From assembly GCF_015687155.1 (NCBI RefSeq), contig NZ_JADPQF010000001.1, forward strand, positions 930,001 to 994,000: a stretch of 64,000 bases of DNA. Reading direction: 5' to 3'. Position 1 is the first letter of the stretch; every line of letters begins with the position of its first letter. Below, piece after piece: positions 27,358 through 36,796 of the stretch. Made by a program: the position numbers and the translations under genes. This DNA is from Aliikangiella sp. G2MR2-5 (GTDB lineage Bacteria; Pseudomonadota; Gammaproteobacteria; Enterobacterales; Kangiellaceae). The notes below the pieces were generated by a model that was given only the letters and a program-made list of their open reading frames with translations, searched no databases and was not told the origin of the DNA.

Positions 27358-27637
27358 AGCTTTAAGCCTTTCATTCATTGTATTTTTAACGTCGGGAAGC
27401 ATTTTTAACCGATAATACCCCTTATTTCCAGTAGTTAGGCAGATAAAGAGGCAAAAGTTTCCCGTGAAATGCAACAAAATATTAAACCTGTTCAATTGTT
27501 GTCCAATCAACAAAAATCGAACAAGGTTATTAAATCGTCGCGACAAGGGAGCTTGCCAGCGTTACAATCGACACTTCCACTAGCGGCTGGATAATACTTC
27601 AGAATGCTAGCAATCTCTGCCTTGAAAGGAAATGGCG

Positions 27638-27898
27638 ATGAAGAAAATAAAAAATGAAGGCGCATTATTAAAAAAAGCCGTAGAAATTGGTGAGAAGTAT
27701 GCCAGAAATCGCGGGTATAAAGGCTTTGGGGCGACAGATTCAGCCAAAGAGAAGATTGAAGCCCTATATCGCTTGTTGGTTCATGACAAACTTATCCAGC
27801 CTCTAGCCAAAGACCAGGAGAATCAACTCAATATGAAACATAAACTGGCTTTGTGGATTGCCAAGCAATTACCGGAAGATCATCCTTTGTTGAAATAG
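27638..27898 (+). CDS. Small conserved protein, DUF5062-like
   Basis: About 86 residues. The ATG at 27638 is favoured because AGGA lies seven bases before it; another ATG at 27632 is only one base away from that site. The sequence is helical and basic (LLKKAVEIGEKYARNRGYKGF, ending ALWIAKQLPEDHPLLK). I believe it matches DUF5062 of Vibrio/Shewanella, from memory. Divergent from moxR. Confidence 0.65.
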   Translation: MKKIKNEGALLKKAVEIGEKYARNRGYKGFGATDSAKEKIEALYRLLVHDKLIQPLAKDQENQLNMKHKLALWIAKQLPEDHPLLK

Positions 27899-27913
27899 GG
27901 AGTAATCACACCT

Positions 27914-28747
27914 ATGAAAATTGCTGCCAATAAGGACTTGTGGGCAGACGAGCTCAAGCGCTCGTATGATTACTACGACCCAAAGTTTGATTTTTATTAT
28001 GACTATTCATATACGTGCAGAGGGTGCGGTTTAGATGAGGTCTGGACTGCACAACAGCAGAAGCACCACTTTGAAGTTCTCAAAAAGTTACGAGGGGTCT
28101 CTTCGCTTTGCAATCAATGTTTTCATAAATATAACGCGCTAAAGTCAAGGTTCAGATATTTTAAGGAACAGAGGGAAAAGGAAACAGAAAGTAGCAAGAA
28201 AAACGCCCCCTATATTCAGGAATGGATTGATGCTATTCAGGAATACAAGAAGTATACGGATAAATATGATTTGGGGATGGAGCATCGTCTGATTGGATTA
28301 ACGAAAACAACGGATAATAATTGCACAAAAAACACCAGGCTTTTTGAGTTAATACTACGCAATAAGAATCGTTTCTATAAAATGGCTGACGGGCGGTATC
28401 AGCCAATTAACAGGGAGCCACTAGATGCTCTTATGGTCGGTCATGAATATGTAATAGCTAATACTATGATGGCTAATATTCTAAAATCACTGGAAATAAT
28501 CAACGTCAGTTTTAGTCCGGTAATAATCTTTGAACGATTCAATAGTCGAGAGATAACAGGATTTGAGCGACTGGAAGTAGAGAGGATTGACGATAAAAGG
28601 AGTCTGCTTGATACAAGTCTATGCGGTAATCGTTTGCTTCTTTATAAGAATGAGACAGTATTAGTGACCCCTGAGTTAAGGGAACTGATCGAAAGCTCGG
28701 AACAACTATTCGAATTTAAAAAGTTTGATTTAAAGCAAAGACGTTGA
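27914..28747 (+). CDS. Zinc-ribbon protein of unknown function
   Basis: A 277-residue soluble protein. Residues 34-75 contain a probable zinc ribbon: CRGCGLDEVWTAQQQKHHFE followed by LCNQC, matching the zf-trcl pattern (two CxxC pairs around an EVWTAxQQ core). The rest has no family I know; it is helical with several Cys. It begins 15 bases after the DUF5062-like gene, with a distant GGGAG site, and precedes mntP, so the three may share a transcript. Confidence 0.6.
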   Translation: MKIAANKDLWADELKRSYDYYDPKFDFYYDYSYTCRGCGLDEVWTAQQQKHHFEVLKKLRGVSSLCNQCFHKYNALKSRFRYFKEQREKETESSKKNAPYIQEWIDAIQEYKKYTDKYDLGMEHRLIGLTKTTDNNCTKNTRLFELILRNKNRFYKMADGRYQPINREPLDALMVGHEYVIANTMMANILKSLEIINVSFSPVIIFERFNSREITGFERLEVERIDDKRSLLDTSLCGNRLLLYKNETVLVTPELRELIESSEQLFEFKKFDLKQRR

Positions 28748-28770
28748 TGGTGGTACTCGGAAAATAATCG

Positions 28771-29310
28771 ATGATAGAAGTCATTTTATTAGCAATCGCA
28801 CTGAGTATGGATGCATTTGCCGTATCTATCGGTCTTGGTTCAAAACATCTAAAGAAAACCAGAAAGCTTGCAATAACTTCTGCAATCTATTTCGGTCTGT
28901 TTCAAGCACTAATGCCATTGTTTGGTTATCTGGGCGGGAAGGGGGTACTTGGCTGGGTTGAAGGTTATGCTAGCTGGATAGCGTTTATTCTTTTATTGTT
29001 GGTCGGTGGCAAAATGATTTATGAAGCGCTTACTGAGGGAATTGAAGAAGATATCGCATTGATTACTCATAGAGTGATGCTCATTCTTGCTATTGCCACC
29101 AGTATTGATGCTATGGCTGCCGGGTTTACTTTGACCCTTATCGATGTTAATCCGTTTTGGTCTTGTGCGATTATTGGTATCACAACCATGGCGTTCAGTT
29201 GGACTGGTGTTTATATCGGCGCAAGGAGTGGTGTCTGGTTGGAAAGTAAGGCTGAATTTCTGGGAGGGGTTGTACTGATATTGATTGGTCTCAAGATATT
29301 GGTGTTTTAG
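28771..29310 (+). CDS. mntP: Manganese efflux pump MntP
   Basis: A 179-residue inner-membrane protein with six helices in two repeated halves. [13 protein letters not shown] near the start and [12 protein letters not shown] in the second half carry the conserved Asp residues of Mnt[10 protein letters not shown] and the closing [13 protein letters not shown] are also typical. It exports Mn2+ and protects from excess. No yybP-ykoY riboswitch fits in the 23-base gap upstream. Confidence 0.92.
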   Translation: MIEVILLAIALSMDAFAVSIGLGSKHLKKTRKLAITSAIYFGLFQALMPLFGYLGGKGVLGWVEGYASWIAFILLLLVGGKMIYEALTEGIEEDIALITHRVMLILAIATSIDAMAAGFTLTLIDVNPFWSCAIIGITTMAFSWTGVYIGARSGVWLESKAEFLGGVVLILIGLKILVF

Positions 29311-29714
29311 ATCTAGAAGAAAAAATCGTTGTTTTTGTTCGAATGTATAAAAATTCGAACTGAGAATGAAAGAAGAAATCATGGAATGCTTCGAATTGTT
29401 GGTAGAACAAAAATATTTAGAGCATTTTTTCTTCTCTTAAATGAATCGATCACTCCTGTATGGTCTCCAAAGAAAATTGATTTAGTCTCTGCTTAAAGAG
29501 GTTTTTAATCTTTGAATAAAATTTGATTTGAAAATGGTTCGATAATTCGTATTTGAATAAGTAAAGTCGATATGTATGGTGAGGGACTGTTTTATTTTTT
29601 TGATTGTTGACAAATAGTCATTATCCATTTAGAGCTGTTCCAGAGTAGTTTGAGTGTGAATATAAAACGGGGCTGAAGTCTATGAGTAACTCTAATTAAC
29701 AGGTTTCTTAAGTT
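29311..29714. other. AT-rich intergenic region
   Basis: About 400 bases with no gene I can support. A short inverted repeat (TTCGAA ... TTCGAA near 29338-29359) lies after mntP. TTGACA at about 29607 could be a -35 for the next gene, but no convincing -10 follows at the right spacing. Confidence 0.4.
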
Positions 29715-30791
29715 ATGTACAAAAATTTGATAGCTTTTTTAATCGCGGCCAATGTTTATTGGGCTAGCTGGTTAGAATATGTAGGGATAATTAAAAGTGA
29801 AACATCTTGTGATATTACATATGTACTAACTGTTGATCAGTATTTTAAACGCTTTTTGATTGGCGAGCTTAGTAAAGAGGTACTAAGTGAAGAAATATCA
29901 AAAGTAAATATCGATGTTTATAGAGAATATTTTCAGGTTTACTACAAACTGCTAGTGTTGAATAACGAGCTTGATGCTAAAGATTTAAATAACTTAGGTG
30001 CACTAAACCTCACTGAGGCAAAGTTACTAAAGTCACTATACCTCGAAGAAAAAGGAAAAGTTAAGGAAGCTATTAATATTTTGTCAGAAATTAATGAACC
30101 CTTTCCACAAATATTTAAAGCGTGGATACAGCTAAGGAATAAGATTGACGAGAATGCCGCTATACAAATATTACAATTCTACGTTGAGAATAATAACAGC
30201 TTTGCAGCAGCGCTTTTGGGTAATTATTATTCTGTTAAGGGGGAGTTTTTTAAGGCAAACAAACTTCTTATCTTTGCCGAAAATAATGCCGAGTCTTTTG
30301 CATACTATCCTTTAGGGGCCAACTATTTTTATGGAAGAGGAGTTATTAAAGATATTAAAAGGGCTGAAGAGCTGCTAGTAAAGGCCAGACTTCATGGAGA
30401 TTTAAGTAAAGCTTCTTATCTATTAGGTCTAATACATCTTAATTCAGACGAAATTGTAGGTATTAAGCTTTTGGAAGAGTCTAGTATGAATGGAGAAAAA
30501 GCTGCTTCCTTTAAGCTTGGTTCTCATTTGTTAAAGAGAATGAAATCAAGAAAAGATTACCATGATGCGGTTTATTACTTAGAAAAAGCAGCTGAATCTG
30601 GCGTTGAAGAAGCATATGTTTTGTTGGTTAAGAGCCAGCTAGCAATGTTTCTGACAACAGAAGATAATAGTTACTTAATAAAAGCGAAGGATTATAGAAA
30701 TCAAGTTGAAGACAAGAATCAGGCTTTGCAAAATCGCTTAAATATCATGATTTCAAAGACCACTCAGGAATACGAACTTAAGCGTAAATAG
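29715..30791 (+). CDS. Sel1-like repeat protein
   Basis: A 358-residue protein with an N-terminal hydrophobic segment (signal or anchor, residues 1-22), a region without known motif, and Sel1-like alpha-repeats in the second half: LGANYFYGRGVIKDIKRAEE, ASYLLGLIHLNSD, AASFKLGSHLL, AVYYLEKAAESGVEEA. Such repeats bind proteins. Base composition is more AT-rich than the neighbours, which may point to transfer. Partner unknown. Confidence 0.7.
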   Translation: MYKNLIAFLIAANVYWASWLEYVGIIKSETSCDITYVLTVDQYFKRFLIGELSKEVLSEEISKVNIDVYREYFQVYYKLLVLNNELDAKDLNNLGALNLTEAKLLKSLYLEEKGKVKEAINILSEINEPFPQIFKAWIQLRNKIDENAAIQILQFYVENNNSFAAALLGNYYSVKGEFFKANKLLIFAENNAESFAYYPLGANYFYGRGVIKDIKRAEELLVKARLHGDLSKASYLLGLIHLNSDEIVGIKLLEESSMNGEKAASFKLGSHLLKRMKSRKDYHDAVYYLEKAAESGVEEAYVLLVKSQLAMFLTTEDNSYLIKAKDYRNQVEDKNQALQNRLNIMISKTTQEYELKRK

Positions 30792-30826
30792 GCAAGAAAT
30801 TATCTAAAGGGGAAAGTTAAGGGGAC

Positions 30827-30993
30827 TGAACCTACCCCGATTTGACGGACACTTTTAATCAGAGATTTAACAGTCTCCAAGGAGTGTCCCAATGGTACGA
30901 AAACGTAAGCCCTACAAAACTTATCCTCAAGTTACCGGAGTTACCGGGACACCCATCCAAATAAAAACAGATGACCACAGGCGGTCACCCTAA
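30827..30993 (+). mobile_element. Remnant of an IS3-family left end
   Basis: A stretch reading TGAACCTACCCCGATTTGAC and onward (GGACACTT) resembles the terminal repeats of IS3-family elements. AGGAG and an ATG at 30892 follow, opening MVRKRKPYKTYPQ, like the start of IS3 OrfA. After about 13 codons the similarity ends and the frame stops at 30993. The break falls at a duplicated 9-mer (AGTTACCGG twice, 30930-30947) followed by GGGACACCC, perhaps part of another element. No right end or rest of the transposase is present. Confidence 0.55.
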
Positions 30994-31009
30994 GTAACCG
31001 CTAGTTCCA

Positions 31010-31087
31010 CCTTATGTCCAGCCTGAGTTCCATCTCAAAATCAAAAGGGGCAGAGTATTTGATTTTGAGTGTCGCTCTTACATAAGG
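31010..31087. repeat. Nested inverted repeat (hairpin of about 78 bases)
   Basis: Inner arms CTCAAAATCAAA (31034-31045) and TTTGATTTTGAG (31058-31069) are a perfect 12-bp stem with a 12-base loop. Outer arms CCTTATGT (31010-31017) and ACATAAGG (31080-31087) pair over 8 bp. It lies between the IS3 remnant and the end of the chemotaxis receptor gene. It could be a small palindromic element or a terminator for the receptor gene. Confidence 0.7.
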
Positions 31088-31122
31088 AAAAGTGAACGCA
31101 GATTGCACTAAGTTACAATACT

Positions 31123-32571
31123 CTAATGCCCGGCAAGTTGTTGTTCCAGCTTGTCTGATTGCTCTGAAAGAGTATTCACAATGTCCTCTAGTTGCTGGTT
31201 CGCACTTAATAGTCCATGAGCTGCTCCAGTACTCGATTCGCACAATCTGGCTACAGAGTCTGAACGTTCTGCAACACTTTGAATGAGTCCTGTTTGAGCG
31301 CCGATCACTTGAGTCAATTGAGCAATTTGAGAGGTCATATCTGAGACTTTCTGCAATGCATCCAGGACAGATTGTTCGGCACTGTTTACCTGATTATAAC
31401 CTTGTTCCATATTTTCAGAACTTTTCATCAGCAATTCACCAATCTGATTGGCAGACTCATTACTTTTTATTGATAAACTTCTTACTTCATCCGCAACCAC
31501 CGCAAATCCACGGCCCGCATCACCGGCTCGGGCTGATTCGATGGCAGCATTTAATGCCAAAAGATTGGTCTGCTCTGCAATACTGGTAATAACCGATACA
31601 GAGTCTAGTATATTGCGACTGTGTTCTCTCGTTTGGGTGATAGTTTTAACCGCTTTGTTCATATTGTCATTTGCATTTTCAGCTACTTGTGAAGCTTCTG
31701 AAGACAATTGACCAAGAGCACTGAAAAGACTATTGGTTTGCTCAACGCTTTCCAGAGTTTGAGTTATTTGGGATTGCATCTCTCTGGTTAAACTTTGTTG
31801 CTCATCTAATTCGTCGGTGATGTGAGTTCCGTGTTGACTATTTTCATGAACCATACTTTGGAGACGACCTTTGAGATCATTTAAGGTGTGTATACCGTCC
31901 CTAACTTCATCAACTAGAGAAGAGAGTTGTTCTGTCTGAATTTGTGCTTTGTCGGCGGATTTTTCTGCCGCTTCTTTAAACGCATAGACTTCTTCCAGCG
32001 TAATGGCTCGCAGTCTGTGTAAGTAGGCTTGTGCGACCCATATCATAATAAGCGGTAATATATAGCCGGAATAATCATTGATTTTCTGGGCTGAAGAGTC
32101 GAGTGGAAAAGCTGCCGGTTGGCCGCCCGAGTGAAAGCTATAAATAAAATAGACAGTCTGTAGCAAACCGGCGAAAAACCAGAAGCTTCCCGAGCGGGCA
32201 TTGGCGAGCAAATAGGCAAAAACGACTATTCCCGGTATCCAGAAAATATGTGCTGATTGAATGCCGCCCAATTGATAGCTGATATTAAAGCTGTGTACTG
32301 ACATTCCAAGTATTGCCAGGTTGGCGGTAAGAATAGGATTTCCACCGCTTTTTATAAGGCTAAAGCAAATGAAAAGAATGACAAGCAAAATAGAAGAGGT
32401 AGCTACCAGCGCTTGATTTTCCAGCTTTCCCCATTTGATCAGGCTGTAAACACCAACTAGAAAAGCAAAAAATAAGAAGAACACTAAAGCGTTGAATCGC
32501 ATTTTCTTCTGAGTCGACATCTTGCTGGTATCAGGTAGTAGCCAGTCGAGAAATTGGATTTCCTGCGCCAT
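31123..32571 (-). CDS. Methyl-accepting chemotaxis protein with six-helix membrane sensor
   Basis: A 482-residue receptor. Six membrane helices occupy residues about 28-195 with no large periplasmic domain and no HAMP; a coiled coil then leads to the signalling domain, whose tip reads [23 protein letters not shown] followed by [12 protein letters not shown] (the first given here only as the usual hairpin tip). It would control CheA through CheW. A 7TM-type sensor suggests detection of membrane or intracellular conditions. Monocistronic. Confidence 0.9.
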   Translation of the reverse strand: MAQEIQFLDWLLPDTSKMSTQKKMRFNALVFFLFFAFLVGVYSLIKWGKLENQALVATSSILLVILFICFSLIKSGGNPILTANLAILGMSVHSFNISYQLGGIQSAHIFWIPGIVVFAYLLANARSGSFWFFAGLLQTVYFIYSFHSGGQPAAFPLDSSAQKINDYSGYILPLIMIWVAQAYLHRLRAITLEEVYAFKEAAEKSADKAQIQTEQLSSLVDEVRDGIHTLNDLKGRLQSMVHENSQHGTHITDELDEQQSLTREMQSQITQTLESVEQTNSLFSALGQLSSEASQVAENANDNMNKAVKTITQTREHSRNILDSVSVITSIAEQTNLLALNAAIESARAGDAGRGFAVVADEVRSLSIKSNESANQIGELLMKSSENMEQGYNQVNSAEQSVLDALQKVSDMTSQIAQLTQVIGAQTGLIQSVAERSDSVARLCESSTGAAHGLLSANQQLEDIVNTLSEQSDKLEQQLAGH

Positions 32572-32688
32572 ATCATTACCACATTAATTATTGAATAACT
32601 GGTATAAAGTATAGAAAAACATCGGTTTTCTGCCAGTACTCATGGCTTTGGTAATGTCGGTCGCCATGCCGGTCTTAGTTAACCTGCA

Positions 32689-32720
32689 TGGCACAATTAT
32701 AGTGTGGCACAATTATAGTG
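32689..32720. repeat. Perfect tandem duplication of 16 bp
   Basis: TGGCACAATTATAGTG occurs twice in a row. Read on the minus strand each unit contains TATAAT, a perfect -10 hexamer, about 120-140 bases before the chemotaxis receptor ATG. No matching -35 is evident at 16-18 bases. Confidence 0.85.
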
Positions 32721-32729
32721 GGCGGCGAG

Positions 32730-33635
32730 TTATAGACGGGGTTGCTTCGCTTCGAAATCTTTAAGCGCTTTTAAAGATGGAAGGTGAGGCGCAATCTGTG
32801 ATTTGATAACACTGGCCAGATATCGCCCATAAGAACGGGCTGCGGCCTCATCTTTTTTGATATCTCGTTGATTATTACCGAGAGAGGCAGATTTGACCTC
32901 ACCCTCTTTGTCGACACCCTGAATATCAAGTTTGCCCACGCTTTTTCCCAGAACCGAATGTCTGTGTGCATTAAATTGAAATATTGACGATGCGAGGCCA
33001 CTTATTTCTACTTTGCTAGCGCTAATTACTCCGACTCCCTGGCCACGTCCCCCCACCAGACCGCTTTGGGTTTTGACCGAGAGGCTGGTGTAGATTAAAA
33101 CATCAACATCCAGACCTAAATCACGCAGTTTATGAAACGTTGATTCATCCGGTACGAAGGCCTGTTTTTCTCTTGGACCACTTTCATTCCAGCCTTTGTT
33201 TACCGGTACAGTTTGATAGACAGCAGAAAGATAGCTACTCATCTTTTTATGCGGAATGACTCTAATTTTTGGATCCTTTTGTAACGGTTGCAGAATCCAT
33301 CGGTAAAAGGTTCCCTTATGTTTATCCAGACTGAAATGATAAGATTCGGGCATAATGATTCCGACTCGAATAATTTCGTTTGGGCCTCGCTTTGGTAGTT
33401 CTGAAATTGCTGCCTGACGAGCTGCTATTTTGGCCTCTCTTGCCTGGAGACGATCAATGTAAACCTGTTCACGAGCTTTTATTTCTGCGATCTTTTCGGG
33501 GTTGCCTTCATAAGTTACAACACCATTATCTACGATCTTGCAAACGTCATCCCAACAGCTCTTATGATAATTTCCACCACAAGCGATTAAGGTTAAAAGA
33601 AGAAATGATGCAAATCTTGAATAGTTAACTACCAT
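32730..33635 (-). CDS. Lipoprotein of unknown function
   Basis: A 301-residue protein. The signal peptide ends in LIAC with the lipid-bearing Cys at residue 19, followed by two more Cys (CWDDVCK). A basic, Ala-rich helix (about 55-80) precedes a domain with RVGIIMPESYHFSLD, VPVNKGWNESG and DVDVLIYTSLSVKT. The middle resembles no family I can name with confidence. Probably attached to the outer membrane. Monocistronic. Confidence 0.65.
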   Translation of the reverse strand: MVVNYSRFASFLLLTLIACGGNYHKSCWDDVCKIVDNGVVTYEGNPEKIAEIKAREQVYIDRLQAREAKIAARQAAISELPKRGPNEIIRVGIIMPESYHFSLDKHKGTFYRWILQPLQKDPKIRVIPHKKMSSYLSAVYQTVPVNKGWNESGPREKQAFVPDESTFHKLRDLGLDVDVLIYTSLSVKTQSGLVGGRGQGVGVISASKVEISGLASSIFQFNAHRHSVLGKSVGKLDIQGVDKEGEVKSASLGNNQRDIKKDEAAARSYGRYLASVIKSQIAPHLPSLKALKDFEAKQPRL

Positions 33636-33988
33636 GATCTGACTCCTGAGTTAGTCTGGTAAAGTACGCTGATGTGTCTAAAAAGTAAGAAATACCGCAG
33701 GCTCTATGTTTGAATACAGATAAATATAGTCAATATAAGCGGTAAAGCCAGAAGAAGGGCTGACACTTAAAGCAAGGTTTTGAAAGATCCAAGTGCCAAA
33801 ATGTATGCCGTCAAAGGTTCGCAGTCAAAGGCGTGTAGGTAAGGACAATTAGTTAAAGGCATTGTCGTTGTCGCCTGCGGTAAATGCCTGTATCTGCGAT
33901 ATGGGAGAAACTTATACTTGAACTATTCCTCGGAAAATTACAGAATAAGCTCCGTTTACTGGCGAAATTATTTCTGTTTAAGAAGTTA

Positions 33989-34288
33989 ATGCGAAAAAAC
34001 TTACGTAAATACTCATTGTTACCCTTGATGCTTGGCTGGATTCTGGTCCAGGCAGCGGTGGTGGATCATGAGTTTAGCGCGGATCACTTCTTTTCTGGAA
34101 AGAACCACGTCTGTATCGCTCAGGTTGCTCACCTGGATGACATTATCACTTCGCATGACGCAGTTAAAACTGTCCTATTAGTCGAAGAGGCCCGTCTTGA
34201 ACTTCTCTCCGAGTTTAAACAGCCTGTCCAACGAGCCTTCAACCTCTACCTTTCCAGAGCTCCACCATCAATCTTCAACTTTGGTTAA
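33989..34288 (+). CDS. Small membrane protein upstream of a TonB receptor
   Basis: About 99 residues from ATG 33989, where the hydrophobic segment (LLPLMLGWILVQAAVV) begins shortly after a basic start; the frame is open back to 33884 but that part has no support. After the helix come several His and one Cys (VDHEFSADHFF, NHVCIAQVAHLDD) and a RAPP motif near the end. Small His/Cys proteins ending in RAPP are often found next to metal-linked TonB receptors. Function unknown; it may be in one operon with the receptor. Confidence 0.5.
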   Translation: MRKNLRKYSLLPLMLGWILVQAAVVDHEFSADHFFSGKNHVCIAQVAHLDDIITSHDAVKTVLLVEEARLELLSEFKQPVQRAFNLYLSRAPPSIFNFG

Positions 34289-34407
34289 AGCAGGCATTTC
34301 TGCCGGCTTAAAAATTTGGTTTTAATTCGTCGTGTTTCGAGAAATCTCGATTTGTCGGCGTATTTCTCAGGTCAATCGATCAGATTTTAGATAGTGGAAG
34401 ATTAGAA

Positions 34408-36720
34408 ATGAACAAGAATATCTGTGTTGCTGCCGTAGCTGCAGCGCTTTGTGTTACTTCGTTGAGCACTCCGGCAAAAGTTATTCAGGGTGTGATTAAA
34501 AATGCCAGTGGCGAACCTATGAAACGAGTAGAAGTAAAGGTTCGAGGCGAATTAGTTAGCGCTGTTACCAACGAGAATGGAGAATTTAGTCTGGATTTAC
34601 CGCTTGGCATTCATATTTTAGATGTTGAAGGAGGTAGCAAGGCTCATTTCCATCAACAGGTTGAGGTAAATGAAGGAAATAATGAGCTGGTTGAACTGAC
34701 CCTGGAAGATGAACCAACTCACAAGATTGTTGTTACCGCCAATCCTCTGGAGCACACCAGTCTGGACATGGCCACTCCAACGATCGTAATGTCAGGTGAA
34801 GAGCTGGTCATGAAAAGAGCAACTACGCTTGGCGAAATCCTACAATCACAGCCAGGTTTAAGTTTGTCTTCTTTTGGCCCGGCGGTAGCCCGGCCGGTTA
34901 TCAGGGGGCTGGGAGGTGCACGTGTGCAGATTACCAACAACCAGATGATTGTTCAGGATGCGTCCACCACTAGTGCCGATCACGATGTTGGCGTTGAACC
35001 ATTGCTAGCGGAACAGATTGAAGTCGTTAAAGGTCCGGCAACACTACTTTACGGCAGCGGTGCGATTGGCGGTATTGTGAATACTTCCGACAGAAAAATT
35101 AATGATGACCTTGTAACCGAACTGACTGGTGGAATAGAGGTTCGTGCAGGTGATAGCGCCACTGGGGAAGAGTCACTGGTGTTTACTCTTGATGGTGGCA
35201 ATGAAAACTGGAACTGGCACCTTGACGGCTACAGTAATGAGTCAGACGAAATTGAAATTCCCGGACCTGCAGAGTCCGAAGCCCTGCATGAAGCGGAGCA
35301 GGGTGAAGAAGAAAGCGGCCATGAAGAAGAAGCTGGTGGTGTTTTAGAAGGAAGTCAAAGCGAAACCCGCGGCGGGAGTTTTGGTTTAACCCGGGTTGGC
35401 GAGTGGGGCTACGTTGGTGCGTCGGTTTCAAAGGTAGACAAACTTTATGGCGTCCCGGGCCATGCTGAACATGAAGAAGAGCCTGTGAATGTAGTTATAG
35501 AGGAAGCTGCACATGAAGGTGTGGAAATCGATATGTCGCAGACACGCTACGACCTCCAGGCCAGCTTTGTTGAACTTTCAGATATTGTCGACCAATGGTT
35601 TATCGGTTATGCGTTAACCGATTATGAACATAGTGAGCTGGAAGGAGAGGAGACTGGAACCCGGTTTGAAAATGAAGCCTGGGAGCTTAAAAGTTACCTT
35701 AAACACAATTCGCTAATGGGATGGACTGGAATTGTTGGTTTGCAGGTTACTGAAAGAGACTTTGTTGCGATAGGCGAAGAAGCTTTCGTGCCGCCTTCTA
35801 CAACCCAAACACGGGCTCTGTTTTGGGTGGAGGAAAGGGAGTCTGGTGATTTAAAGTGGGAGCTTGGTGCCAGATTTGATTCTCAAAAAGTCGATGCATT
35901 CGGAATGCCCGAAGTTTCTGAATCTGGCCTGAGCTTTTCTTCAGGCGTTGTCTATTCGATCAGTAATCATAATAAGCTTGCGTTTAACTTTTCCAAGGCT
36001 TCTCGTTTTGCCAGTGTAGAGGAACTTTTTTCTTTTGGTCCGCATGTGGCTACTCGATCTTTTGAAATAGGCAATGCCAATCTTGATAAAGAAACGTCTA
36101 ACAATCTGGATCTTTCCTATCGCTTTGAAAGCGAGAAATTTTCAGGAGAATTTAATCTTTTCTGGAATCAGTTTAATGATTTTATCTATGGCGCCAATGT
36201 AACTGCCATTGACTCCTGTGTATCTGAGGAAGCGGCAACAGAAGCCGAAGCTGAAGACCTCCAGTTAGTTTGCTATCAACAGCAAGATGCTGACTTTTCC
36301 GGCGCTGAATTTCAACTGGAGTACCAGTTGGGAGAAATTGGAGAACATAGCTTTAAACTGGGAATATTAGCAGATTATATCAAAGCCGAACTGGATGATG
36401 GTTCCTATGTCCCCAGAATTCCACCAATGAAATCAGGCGTCAGCCTTCATCACGATTATCGAGCCTTCTCCGCTGAGCTCAACTGGACTCATTTTGACAC
36501 TCAGGATCGTTTAGCTGAAAATGAGTTAGTAACAGAAGGATTTGAATTACTGGATCTGGAGCTTGCTTATCGAATGCCGCTCAGAGCCGATGAAGTTTTT
36601 ATTTTCTTTAAAGGAAAGAACCTGTTGGATGAAGAGGCTCGCGATCATTCTTCGTTTCTAAAAGATCTGGCACCTAGACCTGGTCGTAGTTTCACTATTG
36701 GAGCTAGATATTCTTTTTAG
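34408..36720 (+). CDS. TonB-dependent receptor, ZnuD-like (probable zinc or heavy metal uptake)
   Basis: A 770-residue outer-membrane receptor. Signal peptide, an N-terminal carboxypeptidase-regulatory-like domain (IQGVIKNASGEPMKRVEVKV), a plug with PVIRGLGGARVQITNNQM, DVGVEPLLAEQIEVVKGPATLLYGSGAIGG in separate blocks, and a 22-strand barrel ending ...FTIGARYSF with the C-terminal Phe. The plug motifs are those of ZnuD-type receptors. Two loops rich in His and Glu (about residues 285-311 and 350-372) would suit metal binding. No clear Zur box was seen upstream. A terminator follows. Confidence 0.87.
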   Translation: MNKNICVAAVAAALCVTSLSTPAKVIQGVIKNASGEPMKRVEVKVRGELVSAVTNENGEFSLDLPLGIHILDVEGGSKAHFHQQVEVNEGNNELVELTLEDEPTHKIVVTANPLEHTSLDMATPTIVMSGEELVMKRATTLGEILQSQPGLSLSSFGPAVARPVIRGLGGARVQITNNQMIVQDASTTSADHDVGVEPLLAEQIEVVKGPATLLYGSGAIGGIVNTSDRKINDDLVTELTGGIEVRAGDSATGEESLVFTLDGGNENWNWHLDGYSNESDEIEIPGPAESEALHEAEQGEEESGHEEEAGGVLEGSQSETRGGSFGLTRVGEWGYVGASVSKVDKLYGVPGHAEHEEEPVNVVIEEAAHEGVEIDMSQTRYDLQASFVELSDIVDQWFIGYALTDYEHSELEGEETGTRFENEAWELKSYLKHNSLMGWTGIVGLQVTERDFVAIGEEAFVPPSTTQTRALFWVEERESGDLKWELGARFDSQKVDAFGMPEVSESGLSFSSGVVYSISNHNKLAFNFSKASRFASVEELFSFGPHVATRSFEIGNANLDKETSNNLDLSYRFESEKFSGEFNLFWNQFNDFIYGANVTAIDSCVSEEAATEAEAEDLQLVCYQQQDADFSGAEFQLEYQLGEIGEHSFKLGILADYIKAELDDGSYVPRIPPMKSGVSLHHDYRAFSAELNWTHFDTQDRLAENELVTEGFELLDLELAYRMPLRADEVFIFFKGKNLLDEEARDHSSFLKDLAPRPGRSFTIGARYSF

Positions 36721-36734
36721 AATGAGCTATTAAA

Positions 36735-36764
36735 TTAGGGGCTTTTGAAAAGCCCTTAATTTTG
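36735..36764 (+). terminator. Terminator after the TonB receptor gene
   Basis: GGGCTTTT and AAAAGCCC form an 8-bp stem around a single G, followed by TTAATTTT, shortly after the stop. Confidence 0.75.
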
Positions 36765-36796
36765 AATTATGACCACCCCAAACCCCTAATAGACTC

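Noticed and set aside
34289-34407. Zur box before the zinc-type TonB receptor
   Set aside because: No sequence near GTTATAATATAAC was present here or before the small upstream gene.
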